DNA of 40,684 nt from Algoriphagus sp. (GTDB lineage Bacteria > Bacteroidota > Bacteroidia > Cytophagales > Cyclobacteriaceae), in contig NZ_JAQWXX010000134.1 of assembly GCF_029254265.1 (NCBI RefSeq), forward strand, positions 1-40,684, written 5' to 3'. Below the pieces are notes generated by a model that was not told the DNA's origin, made no database searches, and saw only the letters and a list, made by a program, of their open reading frames with translations. Below, piece by piece: positions 16,589 to 25,271 of this stretch. How positions within the stretch are numbered: the stretch's first letter is position 1; every line of letters starts with the position of its first letter. Position numbers and translations under genes: made by a program.

Positions 16589-17515
16589 TTACTCAAATTC
16601 AACTTTTACAGGGAGTTTTTTTTGTTTCCATATACTGGCAATTGTCATTCCTGAGATCAAATGCCAGATTCCCCACCAGGCAGTGATGATTGCCATTCCT
16701 CCCAACCCATCAAAATAAGTGAAAATCAAGACGAGCCCCAAGCCTGAATTTTGAATTCCTGTCTCAATTGTAAGTGATTTGATATCGGTAATGGGCAAAC
16801 CAAAAACTTTTCCTGTAAAAAAACCAGCTCCTAATGCCACTAGGTTATGAGCTAAAACCCAGAAGAAAATCAATGAAATGTACTTTTGGAAAATATCTAA
16901 ATTCCCTATAAATGCAATAACCACGAATGCTGCAAAAATGAGAATGCTCAGCGGTTTCAATATTGCAGAAGCACGCTCAGCAAATTTAGGAAGGTATTGA
17001 TGAGTCAGAATTCCCAAAATCAACGGAACACCGAGAATTAAGCCTACAGTCATGAAAACATCAGAATAATCTAGGCTTATATCTCGTAAAAGATTGGAGG
17101 TTGGGGAGTAGAAGCTAGCCCAAATCCCAAAATTCAAGGGAGTAGTCACGATTGATAAAATACTAGAAAATCCCGTCAGACTCACTGAAAGTGCAGTATT
17201 CCCTCCAGCAAGATTGCTCAAGAAATTTGATACGTTTCCTCCTGGGCAAGCTGCAACTAAAAACATCCCAAGTGCAACAGAAGGTGGTGGCTTCATGGCC
17301 AGCACTAGACACCAAGTCAAAAAAGGTAAAAGAAAAAATTGGGAAAATACCCCTAAGAAAAAGGCCTTAGGGTTTTTAAGTAGGTATTTAAAATCCTGGA
17401 ACCTCAGATCAAGTGAAACTCCGTACATGATCAATGCAAGCGCAAGATTAAATAAAAGTAGATCGCTTGTAGAGAAATTTATCCGGATTGAATCGAGAGG
17501 TGAGGTTGGGTCCAT
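16589..17515 (-). CDS. Bile acid:sodium symporter (BASS) family transporter
   Basis: A 308-residue membrane protein with about nine or ten hydrophobic segments and the BASS-family signatures MYGVSLDLRFQDF near residues 36-48, AACPGGNVSNFLSNLAGGNTALS near 88-110 and the late TIETGIQNSGLGLVL near 248-262. BASS proteins move organic anions with Na+; in bacteria the natural cargo is often not a bile acid and could be pantoate, a 2-oxoacid or similar. It stands first in a two-gene unit with the acyltransferase gene, which abuts it without any gap. That pairing does not show a cargo. Confidence 0.92.
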   Translation of the reverse strand: MDPTSPLDSIRINFSTSDLLLFNLALALIMYGVSLDLRFQDFKYLLKNPKAFFLGVFSQFFLLPFLTWCLVLAMKPPPSVALGMFLVAACPGGNVSNFLSNLAGGNTALSVSLTGFSSILSIVTTPLNFGIWASFYSPTSNLLRDISLDYSDVFMTVGLILGVPLILGILTHQYLPKFAERASAILKPLSILIFAAFVVIAFIGNLDIFQKYISLIFFWVLAHNLVALGAGFFTGKVFGLPITDIKSLTIETGIQNSGLGLVLIFTYFDGLGGMAIITAWWGIWHLISGMTIASIWKQKKLPVKVEFE

Positions 17516-17887
17516 ATCAAGCAGCTAGCCTTAAAATTATGAAATCAGATTTAAGAAGAGGACCAAAGCTAATAAAGCTACTGATTAAAATATGTTTATC
17601 GAGTTGATGCTCTTTGAATTTCTAGAATGCGAGCTTCCTTCTGGCTTTCGTTTTAATTCTAATTTTAATATCCGATTTTTTGCCAGTAAATAGATTAAAC
17701 CTTATTAGAAATAAGGGTAAAGCCTGAATTTGTTCTTTTCGTTATTCAATATTGAAGATCAATGAAATAAAGCCGATGACATCATTTCGGATAATCCTGT
17801 TAATTTCTATTTATTGCTTAATTTGATCTTCGAGCATTGTTATCTATTTCTGTTTTCCTTCGTAAAAGATTAAAAATCTCTTTTAAA
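17516..17887. other. Gene-free stretch between divergent genes
   Basis: These 372 bases lie between the BASS transporter gene and the small lipoprotein gene. I see no convincing reading frame, strong hairpin, tRNA or repeat. Promoters for both flanking genes must lie here. TATTTCTG near 17851 differs by one base from the Bacteroidota -7 consensus and lies about 30 bases before the lipoprotein ATG. Confidence 0.5.
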
Positions 17888-18259
17888 ATGAAAAAGTCGC
17901 TTTTATCTCTATTCATTCTTTTTTTCTTAATCACTGCCTGCAAAGAGGAAGAAGAACCAATTATTTATTGTGGGGTAGAAAATCCTGCTGAAAGTCTGAC
18001 TTGGCTAAACACACTCACCGATGAATTAAATGACTCGTATTTTGGAGTTTATTTTTATGTCACTGCTGGCAAATACCAAAACCAAGAAGTCTTTCTGATC
18101 CGAAACTGTTGTCCAAATTGTAACACAATAATCTCAGTTTATGATTGTGAGGGAAAGGTCTTAGGTTTTCTAGGTAGAGATGGAGCTGGGATTGACCCGA
18201 CGGAAATCAAAAATGAGGTCATCATTTGGAAAGGAACCGGCTTTGAATGTACGGTCTGA
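17888..18259 (+). CDS. Small cysteine-rich lipoprotein, function unknown
   Basis: I place the start at ATG 17888 (MKKSLLSLFILFFLITAC), which gives a perfect lipoprotein signal with the acylated C18; an ATG at 17837 would add 17 residues before it. The mature protein has about 105 residues and six further Cys: CGVEN, RNCCPNCN (three), YDCEG and the near-terminal FECTV. These could form disulfides or bind a metal. The acidic linker EEEEP after the lipid Cys is typical of surface or outer-membrane lipoproteins in this phylum. The mature fold appears beta-rich (YFGVYFYVTAGKY, EVFLIRN, TIISVYDC). I do not recognise a named family. It converges on the epimerase-like gene. Confidence 0.75.
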   Translation: MKKSLLSLFILFFLITACKEEEEPIIYCGVENPAESLTWLNTLTDELNDSYFGVYFYVTAGKYQNQEVFLIRNCCPNCNTIISVYDCEGKVLGFLGRDGAGIDPTEIKNEVIIWKGTGFECTV

Positions 18260-18280
18260 GAATTAAAATTTACTGCGGAG

Positions 18281-19159
18281 TTATTCCAAAATAGTAATTG
18301 AATAATTTTTTTGATCTGATTCACCCGGAGCTAACTTCAAGAGTCCTTCCTTCTCTTCAAAGTTTTGATTGGTGTCCACTGAGTCAGCAATTCCTAGCCA
18401 AGGCTCGATACATACAAATGGAGCTGATGGTTTTGCCCAAATCCCCAGGTAATTAAAATCTTGGTATTCTACAGCTAGTATCGGTCCGCGCTTCTGAGAT
18501 ACAAGAGCTACTTTTCTGGATATCAAATTTTTAAAAACCAAGGCATCATCATCAAAAAGATGGGAGTGAAGAGGGATGGTTTTGCTTTGATTTAGCATAG
18601 GGATACTACCCAAACCTATTAATCCATTTGGTTCGATCATACAGGTTGCATCAGTCTCGTCTTCGGGAAATTCTAAATAATAATCCTCGTATTTTTCATC
18701 TGAATGAAGTGGGCAGTTAAAAGCTGGGTGTCCTCCAATGGAATACAGCATAAAATCCTCACCTTCATTAGAAATATGATGCTTGACTTGAAGTGTTTTT
18801 CTATCCAATAAAAATTCAATTTCCAACCTGAACTTAAAAGGATAAGCAATCAATGATTCTTCGTCCCATGATAAAGCAAAGCGCAGGAAATTTTTTCCGG
18901 AAGCTATAAGCTTTGGTTTTAACGAATTCCTAACCAACCCATGCTTCTCCAGGGAATAGGTAATTCCTCTATAAGTCATCTGTCCTTTTTTCAAGGCTCC
19001 AACGATCGGGAATAATACTGGCGCTTGGCCTGCCCAGTAATCTGGGTTTCCTTGCCACAAGTATTCTTGATTAGAATTTTTTGAATGGATGGAGGAAAGC
19101 TCCATACCAATAGAATTGACTTGGATCCTTAGATCGGAGGATTCGATCTGATGCATCAT
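18281..19159 (-). CDS. Aldose 1-epimerase family protein (LacX-like)
   Basis: A 292-residue beta-sandwich protein of the galactose-mutarotase-like family. Visible features are QEYLWQGNPDYWAGQAPVLFPIVGALKKG at about 30-58, KHGLVRNS at about 72-79 with the conserved His and Arg, GGHPAFNCPL at about 149-158 with the catalytic His, and APFVCIEPWLGIADS near the end with the general-base Glu (E in CIEPW). It would speed conversion between alpha and beta anomers of an aldose or phosphorylated aldose. The sugar is not known. It has no signal peptide. A second ATG lies at 19156. It is 41 bases after the DUF2807 gene, with a weak hairpin between. Confidence 0.9.
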   Translation of the reverse strand: MMHQIESSDLRIQVNSIGMELSSIHSKNSNQEYLWQGNPDYWAGQAPVLFPIVGALKKGQMTYRGITYSLEKHGLVRNSLKPKLIASGKNFLRFALSWDEESLIAYPFKFRLEIEFLLDRKTLQVKHHISNEGEDFMLYSIGGHPAFNCPLHSDEKYEDYYLEFPEDETDATCMIEPNGLIGLGSIPMLNQSKTIPLHSHLFDDDALVFKNLISRKVALVSQKRGPILAVEYQDFNYLGIWAKPSAPFVCIEPWLGIADSVDTNQNFEEKEGLLKLAPGESDQKNYSITILE

Positions 19160-19173
19160 AAAATTTTACTTTT

Positions 19174-19197
19174 TGAAAATTGAGGTTTGCGCCTCAA
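19174..19197 (-). terminator. Possible weak terminator after the GIN-domain gene
   Basis: On the minus strand TTGAGG-CGCAAA-CCTCAA (plus 19180-19197) is followed by TTTTC. The stem is only six pairs and the T run is short, so read-through to the epimerase-like gene is likely. Confidence 0.35.
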
Positions 19198-19199
19198 GG

Positions 19200-19928
19200 T
19201 TAGTTCCTGTTGACTTTTCCTATCCCGTTAATATCTTCTTTGATCACTTTAGGATTTCCACTATAATTAACTGATCCTATGCCATTTACTGTGATTGATA
19301 ATTCTTCTTCACAATACACCTCGACCAGCCCTATTCCTGAAGAATTCAGCATCATTTTTTGGGAAATTAGTTTAGAAGCATCAATCTTACCCATGCCTTC
19401 GTTGGACAGACTAATTGTTTCTACAGTTCCTTTTAGGATAATATTCCCCATCATATTAAATGTTGCTTCGATAGTATTTGCCTCAATTTCCAAATCAATC
19501 TTTCCTATCCCATCACCGGAAATGATGATTCCGTCTACTTGGAATGCATTCTCAGTCTGAATATTCCCTACACCTTCAAAATTCAACTTACTTAGATCTG
19601 AGACAGTCACATAGATATCGGGTGTAAAGTCTTCAAATATATTTTTGACATTATCTTCATCTTTATATCCAATCTCCAGAACCTCTCCATTCTCAACAAT
19701 TTCAAGTAACGCAACTGCCTTTTCATCACCTTCTACTCGAATCGACTCATTATCTCCTTGCTTTAGGTAAATATTGAGGATACCGGAGATTTTAACTTCG
19801 GAAATACCACTAAGCTTTCGCTCATCAGTTACATTTTCACCCGATTCTTGTCTTTCACGAGATGACCGGGAAGTGCAGGATAAAACGGCTAAAAAGGCCA
19901 AGGCTAGGAAATAGTGATAAGTTTTCAT
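19200..19928 (-). CDS. GIN-domain (DUF2807) lipoprotein
   Basis: The 242-residue protein has a lipoprotein signal (lipobox VLSC, C18) and a right-handed beta-helix of the DUF2807 'putative auto-transporter adhesin head GIN domain' type. The start of the domain is seen as SGISEVKISGILNIYLKQGDNESIRVEG, then repeated rungs ending in short Gly pairs: GVGNI, GIGKI, GMGKI, GIGLV, GIGSV, GIGKV, spaced roughly 20-30 residues. Such proteins are frequent in Bacteroidota, usually anchored in the envelope, with no proven function. A promoter was not evident. It reads toward the epimerase-like gene on the same strand. Confidence 0.9.
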   Translation of the reverse strand: MKTYHYFLALAFLAVLSCTSRSSRERQESGENVTDERKLSGISEVKISGILNIYLKQGDNESIRVEGDEKAVALLEIVENGEVLEIGYKDEDNVKNIFEDFTPDIYVTVSDLSKLNFEGVGNIQTENAFQVDGIIISGDGIGKIDLEIEANTIEATFNMMGNIILKGTVETISLSNEGMGKIDASKLISQKMMLNSSGIGLVEVYCEEELSITVNGIGSVNYSGNPKVIKEDINGIGKVNRN

Positions 19929-20133
19929 GTGCAGTGGGGTTGTTTTGTTTTCAAATAATAGAAATTAAAGATACTAATCATCTCGATTGAATTTTAGCAA
20001 TCTAAAAAAAGGCGTATAAACCATGAAAATACAATAAGAAATCATGTGGAGTAATATCAATTTTTTCTTCGGAAATGTTCGGTTATCTTAATCCCGAATC
20101 AATCCAATTCGATTTATCTACCCAAACGCTTTT

Positions 20134-21795
20134 ATGAACACGATCACACTTAGAGTTTTTCAGTTTTTACTGATTTCATTATTTGTTTTTGCTTGCAAAA
20201 GCAATCAAGCTCCGTTCACAAAAAGGGATATTAAAGCCAGTCAAAAGCTAATTGGCCTTAATTATTCAAATCAAGAGATTGATACCATGTATGATTACTT
20301 GGTAGAAAATAAACTTGGATATGACAGTCTTCGCCTATATAAAACTTCAGCAGAGACTTTTCCGGCAATGATGTTTGACCCGCATCCATTGGGGTTTGAA
20401 TTTCCTCAGAAAAAAGAAAACCCCAAGTTTCTGATTCCAGAAGGAATAGAACTACCTGATGATTTGCAGGAAGTGGCATTTTTCTCTATTCCGCAGCTCG
20501 CCTCACTAATCAAAAATAGAAAAATCACTTCTGAGCAACTTACCCAACTTTATATCGATCGAATCAAACGTTTTGATGGGCAATTGCTGAGTGTGATTAC
20601 TCTAACAGACAGCTTGGCTTTGGCGCAGGCAAAGAAAGCAGATAGGGAAATCGCGGCTGGAAATTATAAAGGCATCTTACACGGCATTCCCTACGGGGTA
20701 AAGGATCTGATGGCTGTGGAAGGCTACCCGACGACATGGGGAGCAAAGCCATACGAGGATCAAGTAATAGATTACACTTCTACGGTAGTTCAAAAATTGG
20801 AAGCTGAAGGTGCGGTACTAATTGCCAAACTAGTCTCTGGAGCCTTGGCTAGAGGAGACGTCTGGTTCGGTGGAAAAACCAAAAACCCTTGGGACCTTAC
20901 ACAAGGGGCTAGTGGTTCATCTGCAGGTTCTGGATCGGCAACTTCTGCAGGATTAGTAGCTTTTGCACTAGGTACAGAAACTTTGGGTTCAATCGTGGGA
21001 CCTTCCAGTAGAAATGGCGTGACTGGACTTAGGCCTACTTATGGAAGAGTGAGTCGTCACGGCGTGATGAGTTTGAGTTGGTCTATGGATAAGATCGGTC
21101 CGATCGCGAGATCAGCAGAAGACTGTGAGATAGTTTTTGAGACCATTTATGGAAAAGATGTAAAAGATCCCAGTACAAATGACGTTCCCTTCAATCGGTC
21201 CTCAAAGACTGCAGGCCAATTGAAAGTTGCTTATTTAAAGGGGGATATAGATAAGGATACTACCGATGTTGGAAGGAATCTCCAGGCAACTTTGGAGTTG
21301 TTTCAAAATTTAGGAGTTCAACTGGATTCGATTGCTTTTCCAGCTGATTACCCGTATGCTGTTTTTGACATTATTTTGCGAGCAGAGGCTGGAGCGTTCT
21401 TTGATGAGTTGGTTCGATCAGGGGCAGTGGATACAATGGTCGAGCAACAAAAAAGTTCACGAACGAATTCGCTTCGGCAATCTCGATTTATCCCTGCGGT
21501 GGAATACCTTCAGGCAAATCGGCAGCGAAGACTTCTAATTGAAGAAGTAAATAAACTTTTTAGCCAATATGATGTGATTATTTCTCCCACTTCGAATATG
21601 CACCAACTGATGGGTACGAATCTAACTGGACATCCGGTGGTCTGCGTTCCAAATGGTTTAGATAAAAAAGGAAGACCTACGAGCTTTACACTAATTGGGA
21701 ATCTTTACGATGAGGGTAGTATTTTAGCTTTGGCTAAAGCCTATCAAGCTGCCACTGAATTTGAAGAGGCGCATCCTCCTTTGTTTCAGAAATAG
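20134..21795 (+). CDS. Amidase signature family lipoprotein
   Basis: A 553-residue enzyme with an N-terminal lipoprotein signal (lipobox FVFAC, C21), so it is placed in the envelope. The catalytic Ser-cisSer-Lys triad is intact: K190 in PYGVKDLMA, cis-Ser S262 in GASGSSAGS and nucleophile S286 in ETLGSIVGPSSRNG. The spacing of 24 residues between the two Ser equals that in fatty acid amide hydrolase. About 130 residues precede the core, forming a helical extension. The family cuts amide bonds of many small molecules; substrate is not predictable here, but an exported form would act on amides or peptidoglycan-like material outside the cytoplasm. It is transcribed alone and converges on the deiminase-like gene. 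Confidence 0.93.
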   Translation: MNTITLRVFQFLLISLFVFACKSNQAPFTKRDIKASQKLIGLNYSNQEIDTMYDYLVENKLGYDSLRLYKTSAETFPAMMFDPHPLGFEFPQKKENPKFLIPEGIELPDDLQEVAFFSIPQLASLIKNRKITSEQLTQLYIDRIKRFDGQLLSVITLTDSLALAQAKKADREIAAGNYKGILHGIPYGVKDLMAVEGYPTTWGAKPYEDQVIDYTSTVVQKLEAEGAVLIAKLVSGALARGDVWFGGKTKNPWDLTQGASGSSAGSGSATSAGLVAFALGTETLGSIVGPSSRNGVTGLRPTYGRVSRHGVMSLSWSMDKIGPIARSAEDCEIVFETIYGKDVKDPSTNDVPFNRSSKTAGQLKVAYLKGDIDKDTTDVGRNLQATLELFQNLGVQLDSIAFPADYPYAVFDIILRAEAGAFFDELVRSGAVDTMVEQQKSSRTNSLRQSRFIPAVEYLQANRQRRLLIEEVNKLFSQYDVIISPTSNMHQLMGTNLTGHPVVCVPNGLDKKGRPTSFTLIGNLYDEGSILALAKAYQAATEFEEAHPPLFQK

Positions 21796-21846
21796 AAGAG
21801 AATCTCGCTTGAGTTCAGGATAAAATAACTTGTAAATTTAACCAGA

Positions 21847-22719
21847 CTAGATCATTCTGTACAAAGGTCTGCTTAGACAAGTTGGTCCACCACATCCTTT
21901 TTGGCTAATTTCCTGACCCTCGTATTCTATCACTTCACATCCGACAGCTTTTAAACGTGCTACACTTATTGGGTTTCCTTTGACAATGAGGCACTTTCTT
22001 GGAGCCAAAGCCAGGACATTGCAACCCATTGAATCAAACTCTTCTTCTGGGCATTCGACCAAAGTAAATCCTCTTTTCATTAACTCCTCCCTGAAATATA
22101 TTGGCATAAGAGGAGAATAAACCATAGCCAAATCCTTATCTAAAGGACTGATAATCGACATTAGATGAAATACGTCAGATGGTCCTTTGTAATGGGGAAG
22201 CTCTACTTGGAGGACTTCAATTCCTCTTGGCTCTAAAAAATTTCGAAGTTGTCTGATTCCTTCTAGGTTGGTTCGGTAAGTATGGCCTACAGCCAAAGTC
22301 TTTTCATCCAGCCAACACATATCTCCACCTTCGCAGGTTCCAGGTGCTTCCACTTTACCTAAAACTTTTATTCCATTTCCCTGACAAAAAACCTCTATTG
22401 ACTTTGGTTCAGATTTCCTTGCCGCTTTTCCCATATTGCAAAGGATCAGACCAAAATCTGTTCCCAAAGCTGCATCCCGGCAATAAATCGAATCCATGCT
22501 CGTCTTGGATGCAGGAAGCAAATGGACTTCAGCGCCTAGATTTTCGAAGTATTTTTGGAACTCTGAATATTCTGTTTTTGATTTTGTGAAATCCACAGCA
22601 GAGAGATAATTCAATTCTTTCCATTCTGCGGCTATTTTTTCGGCTGATTCAAAAGCAGATTCTGCTGGTTTCAGGATAACACTTTTAATCAATCCATAGT
22701 CTGAGTGGCAAGTTTTCAT
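21847..22719 (-). CDS. Amidinotransferase/deiminase superfamily hydrolase (DDAH- or CtlX-like)
   Basis: A 290-residue guanidino-group-modifying enzyme. The catalytic set fits D82 (YCRDAAL), E130-G-G-D133 (CEGGD), H185 (DVFHLMS) and nucleophile C281 (GGPTCLSRPL). RTNLEGIRQL at 149-158 is also a family motif. GGPxC...PL is closer to arginine deiminase than to mammalian dimethylarginine hydrolase, but the protein lacks the extra helical domain of true ArcA (about 410 residues). It may deiminate arginine, methylarginine or citrulline-type substrates. Its start overlaps the stop of the permease gene by four bases (ATGA), so the two are translationally coupled, which ties the enzyme to an imported amino acid or polyamine. 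Confidence 0.87.
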   Translation of the reverse strand: MKTCHSDYGLIKSVILKPAESAFESAEKIAAEWKELNYLSAVDFTKSKTEYSEFQKYFENLGAEVHLLPASKTSMDSIYCRDAALGTDFGLILCNMGKAARKSEPKSIEVFCQGNGIKVLGKVEAPGTCEGGDMCWLDEKTLAVGHTYRTNLEGIRQLRNFLEPRGIEVLQVELPHYKGPSDVFHLMSIISPLDKDLAMVYSPLMPIYFREELMKRGFTLVECPEEEFDSMGCNVLALAPRKCLIVKGNPISVARLKAVGCEVIEYEGQEISQKGCGGPTCLSRPLYRMI

Positions 22720-24020
22720 TTTCGTTGTTTTTTATTGTAGATATAAACTGGGACCCCTAGTAGCATTCCAACAGTTCCCCAAAGTATCGCTTCTGTTCCC
22801 GAACCAAAGAATACCCAAATACTAAAGCCTAGTCCAAGCAAAGAAATGATTTTGCTTTTGAGGGTCCAGGTAAACCCTAACTTTTCTCCGAATGAAAAAT
22901 AGGTATACACCAAAGCTGCAGATAAATAGAAAAATAAAGAAGTAATCGTACTTAGCAAAACCATAAAGGAATAAAGGCTGGCAAATCCTTTGGTCATATT
23001 TAGGATCAAAAGAATTGTCACAAAAACGCTGGAAACGATAATGCCGGTACTAGGCGAATTATTCTTGTTTTTAAAAGCCAGCGCTTTGGGAAGCAAGCCA
23101 TCTTTTGCCATTGATTGGGCAATTTGTCCTTGAATCAAAATCCAACCATTCAGCGCTCCAAAAGTGGAAATACAAGCTCCTGCTGCAACCCAGTATTTTG
23201 CTCCACCTCCAAAAATTTTGGTCGCAGCATCACTAAGTGGGGCAAGACTTGAAGCTACTTCACCTGGAGGCAGCACACCAAACAGGGATATTGAACTGAA
23301 CATGTAAAGAAAAACTACCAATCCAACTCCGATCAGTGTGCCTTTTGAAATGTTTTTCTCGGGATTCTTAATATTATCTGCTGGGATCGTAGCGGCTTCA
23401 ATACCGAGGAAGGCATAGAAACAAAGCACTGACGCACCTAAAACTGCTTGAGCAGAAGAAGTTCCTGAAAGGTTGAAAGGAACGAAATGATCTGGGTTGA
23501 AAAAGAAGATTCCACCAACTGCGACAACTAAAACAGGGATTACCTTCAAAGCCGTTGTCAGCACTTGTAAGTTTCCTCCTGTTCGTATTGATCGGCTATT
23601 GATGGCAGTGAGTGTCCAAATCACAACCAAACTAATGATTGGTGATAAATAAGATGATTGCCCAATAGCAGGAAAGAAAACACTGAGGTAGCCTGTGAAA
23701 GTTAAAGCAATGGCCACATTGGTACTCCAAAGTGAAAGCCAAAATCCCCATGCCACTAAAAATGCGGGAAAATCCCCGAAAGCTCTTTTGGTATAAGCAT
23801 AAGAACCGCCACTTTCGGGAATCACTTTGCTAAGCCGCCCCATCATATGTGCTAAAACTATTGCTCCTATCGCGGCTACAACCCAACCCAAAATGCTGAT
23901 CCCTCCAAACTGCGCTAGAGCAGAAGGAAGAGTAAAAATCCCCGAGCCGATCATTCCCCCGGCAACCAATGCGATGACTGTAATTAATCCGAGCTGTCTA
24001 GGCGAAGAAGTTTTATTCAA
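22716..24020 (-). CDS. APC-family amino acid/polyamine antiporter (AdiC/PotE-like)
   Basis: A membrane protein with about 12 transmembrane segments. TM1 carries GGMIGSGIFTLPSALAQFGG, the signature of basic amino acid/polyamine antiporters such as AdiC and ArcD relatives; SKVIPESGGSYAYTKRAFG follows. No ATG exists before the internal Met of TM1. The frame stays open to a TTG at 24065, but I prefer the TTG at 24020 (MNKTSSPRQLGLITV, 434 residues), because family members begin just before TM1 and the longer form would start only 13 bases from the divergent Rieske gene. The stop overlaps the deiminase-like gene by four bases, so it probably moves that enzyme's substrate or product. The exact cargo is unknown. 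Confidence 0.88.
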   Translation of the reverse strand: MNKTSSPRQLGLITVIALVAGGMIGSGIFTLPSALAQFGGISILGWVVAAIGAIVLAHMMGRLSKVIPESGGSYAYTKRAFGDFPAFLVAWGFWLSLWSTNVAIALTFTGYLSVFFPAIGQSSYLSPIISLVVIWTLTAINSRSIRTGGNLQVLTTALKVIPVLVVAVGGIFFFNPDHFVPFNLSGTSSAQAVLGASVLCFYAFLGIEAATIPADNIKNPEKNISKGTLIGVGLVVFLYMFSSISLFGVLPPGEVASSLAPLSDAATKIFGGGAKYWVAAGACISTFGALNGWILIQGQIAQSMAKDGLLPKALAFKNKNNSPSTGIIVSSVFVTILLILNMTKGFASLYSFMVLLSTITSLFFYLSAALVYTYFSFGEKLGFTWTLKSKIISLLGLGFSIWVFFGSGTEAILWGTVGMLLGVPVYIYNKKQRK

Positions 24021-24078
24021 AAGAAAACTGAATTGAGTGGAAATACTTATTTTGGAAGCAAACAAGATAATTAGATAA

Positions 24079-25161
24079 TTGAAAGCTTTCCATATCCATC
24101 CCGATATTACTCAGGCAGAAACTTTGCCTTCTTCTTTTTACCGCTCGAAGGAGGTTTATGAGGAACTAATCGATAGGGTCTTCGCCAAAACCTGGCAATT
24201 TGTCGGAGATACTGGTTTAGTCTCTTTGAATCAGCAAATAAACCCATTTACTTTTTTGGAATTTGGTCTTGAAGAACCAATGATGCTGACCAATGATAAT
24301 GGATCTATATCCTGTATCTCCAATGTCTGCACGCATCGTGGCAATATTCTTTGCCATGATCCCTGCAAAATGCGACAAATTACTTGCGCATATCATGGAA
24401 GGAGATTTGATCTTCAGGGGGGATTTCAACACATGCCTGAATTTAAGGAAGCTAAAGATTTTCCAAGAAAAGGAGATAACCTGCATCGCTTTCCGCTCAA
24501 GCAATGGGGGCCTTGGTTATTTACTGCATTAGAAGACTCTTTAGACTTTCAATTAGTCTTAGATGTCATGCAGCGTAAAGTGGGTTTTTTGCCTTTAAAC
24601 GATTTTAAAGAAGATAAAAGTCGAAACAAGGATTACTTGGTCAATACGCATTGGGCCTTGTATTGCGACAATTATTTGGAGGGATTTCATATTCCTTTTG
24701 TGCATGACAGTCTAAATGCTGTGCTGGATTATAAAAAGTACGAGACGCAGCTTTATCCATATTGTAATCTACAAGTTGGTCATGCAGCAGGAGGGGAGCA
24801 TGTGTTTGATTTACCAAAAGATCATGAAGATTATGGACAGAAGATCTCTGCTTACTACTTCTGGATTTTCCCAAATATGATGTTCAATTTTTATCCATGG
24901 GGCTGCTCAATCAACATTGTTAAACCTATTTCACTGAATCGAACCAAAGTTAGCTTCATCACTTATGTACTTGATGAGTCTAAACTTGACACCGGTGCAG
25001 GGGCTGCGCTAGATAAAGTAGAACGGGAAGATGAATTTGTGGTGGAAGGTGTTTTCAAGGGAATGTCTTCCAGAGTCTATCAAACTGGACGTTTTTCCCC
25101 TAAAATGGAACAAGGAGTTCATCAGTTTCAAGGTTTATTAGCGCAGTTTTTGAACTCTTAA
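24079..25161 (+). CDS. Rieske [2Fe-2S] ring-hydroxylating oxygenase alpha subunit
   Basis: A 360-residue oxygenase. The Rieske cluster ligands are C84-x-H86 and C103-xx-H106 (CTHRG, CAYHG). The mononuclear iron site is H204 and H209 in NYLEGFHIPFVH, with a later acid near E317/D318. The bridging residue E201 is Glu where most family members have Asp; carnitine oxygenase CntA also has Glu, so a quaternary-amine substrate is possible. It starts at TTG 24079: TAA precedes it directly and the next ATG is at residue 68, while IHPDITQAETLPSSFYRSKEVYE is the normal N-terminus. No reductase is encoded nearby. The gene is divergent from the antiporter. Confidence 0.92.
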   Translation: MKAFHIHPDITQAETLPSSFYRSKEVYEELIDRVFAKTWQFVGDTGLVSLNQQINPFTFLEFGLEEPMMLTNDNGSISCISNVCTHRGNILCHDPCKMRQITCAYHGRRFDLQGGFQHMPEFKEAKDFPRKGDNLHRFPLKQWGPWLFTALEDSLDFQLVLDVMQRKVGFLPLNDFKEDKSRNKDYLVNTHWALYCDNYLEGFHIPFVHDSLNAVLDYKKYETQLYPYCNLQVGHAAGGEHVFDLPKDHEDYGQKISAYYFWIFPNMMFNFYPWGCSINIVKPISLNRTKVSFITYVLDESKLDTGAGAALDKVEREDEFVVEGVFKGMSSRVYQTGRFSPKMEQGVHQFQGLLAQFLNS

Positions 25162-25213
25162 ATTTTGAGTCTCTGCTAGAGCTTCTTAACGCTTCATTGA
25201 TTACAAATTCGAA

Positions 25214-25244
25214 TTTGGAGTAGATTGTGGACCTTTCTATTTTG
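25214..25244 (+). promoter_or_regulatory. Probable promoter of the small unknown gene at 25272
   Basis: TTTG at 25214-25217 and TATTTTG at 25238-25244 are separated by 20 bases. These fit the Bacteroidota -33 (TTTG) and -7 (TAnnTTTG) boxes except that the -7 box is one base short. The ATG follows 27 bases later. Confidence 0.4.
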
Positions 25245-25271
25245 CAGACCTATTAGAACTCTCCCTTGTTT

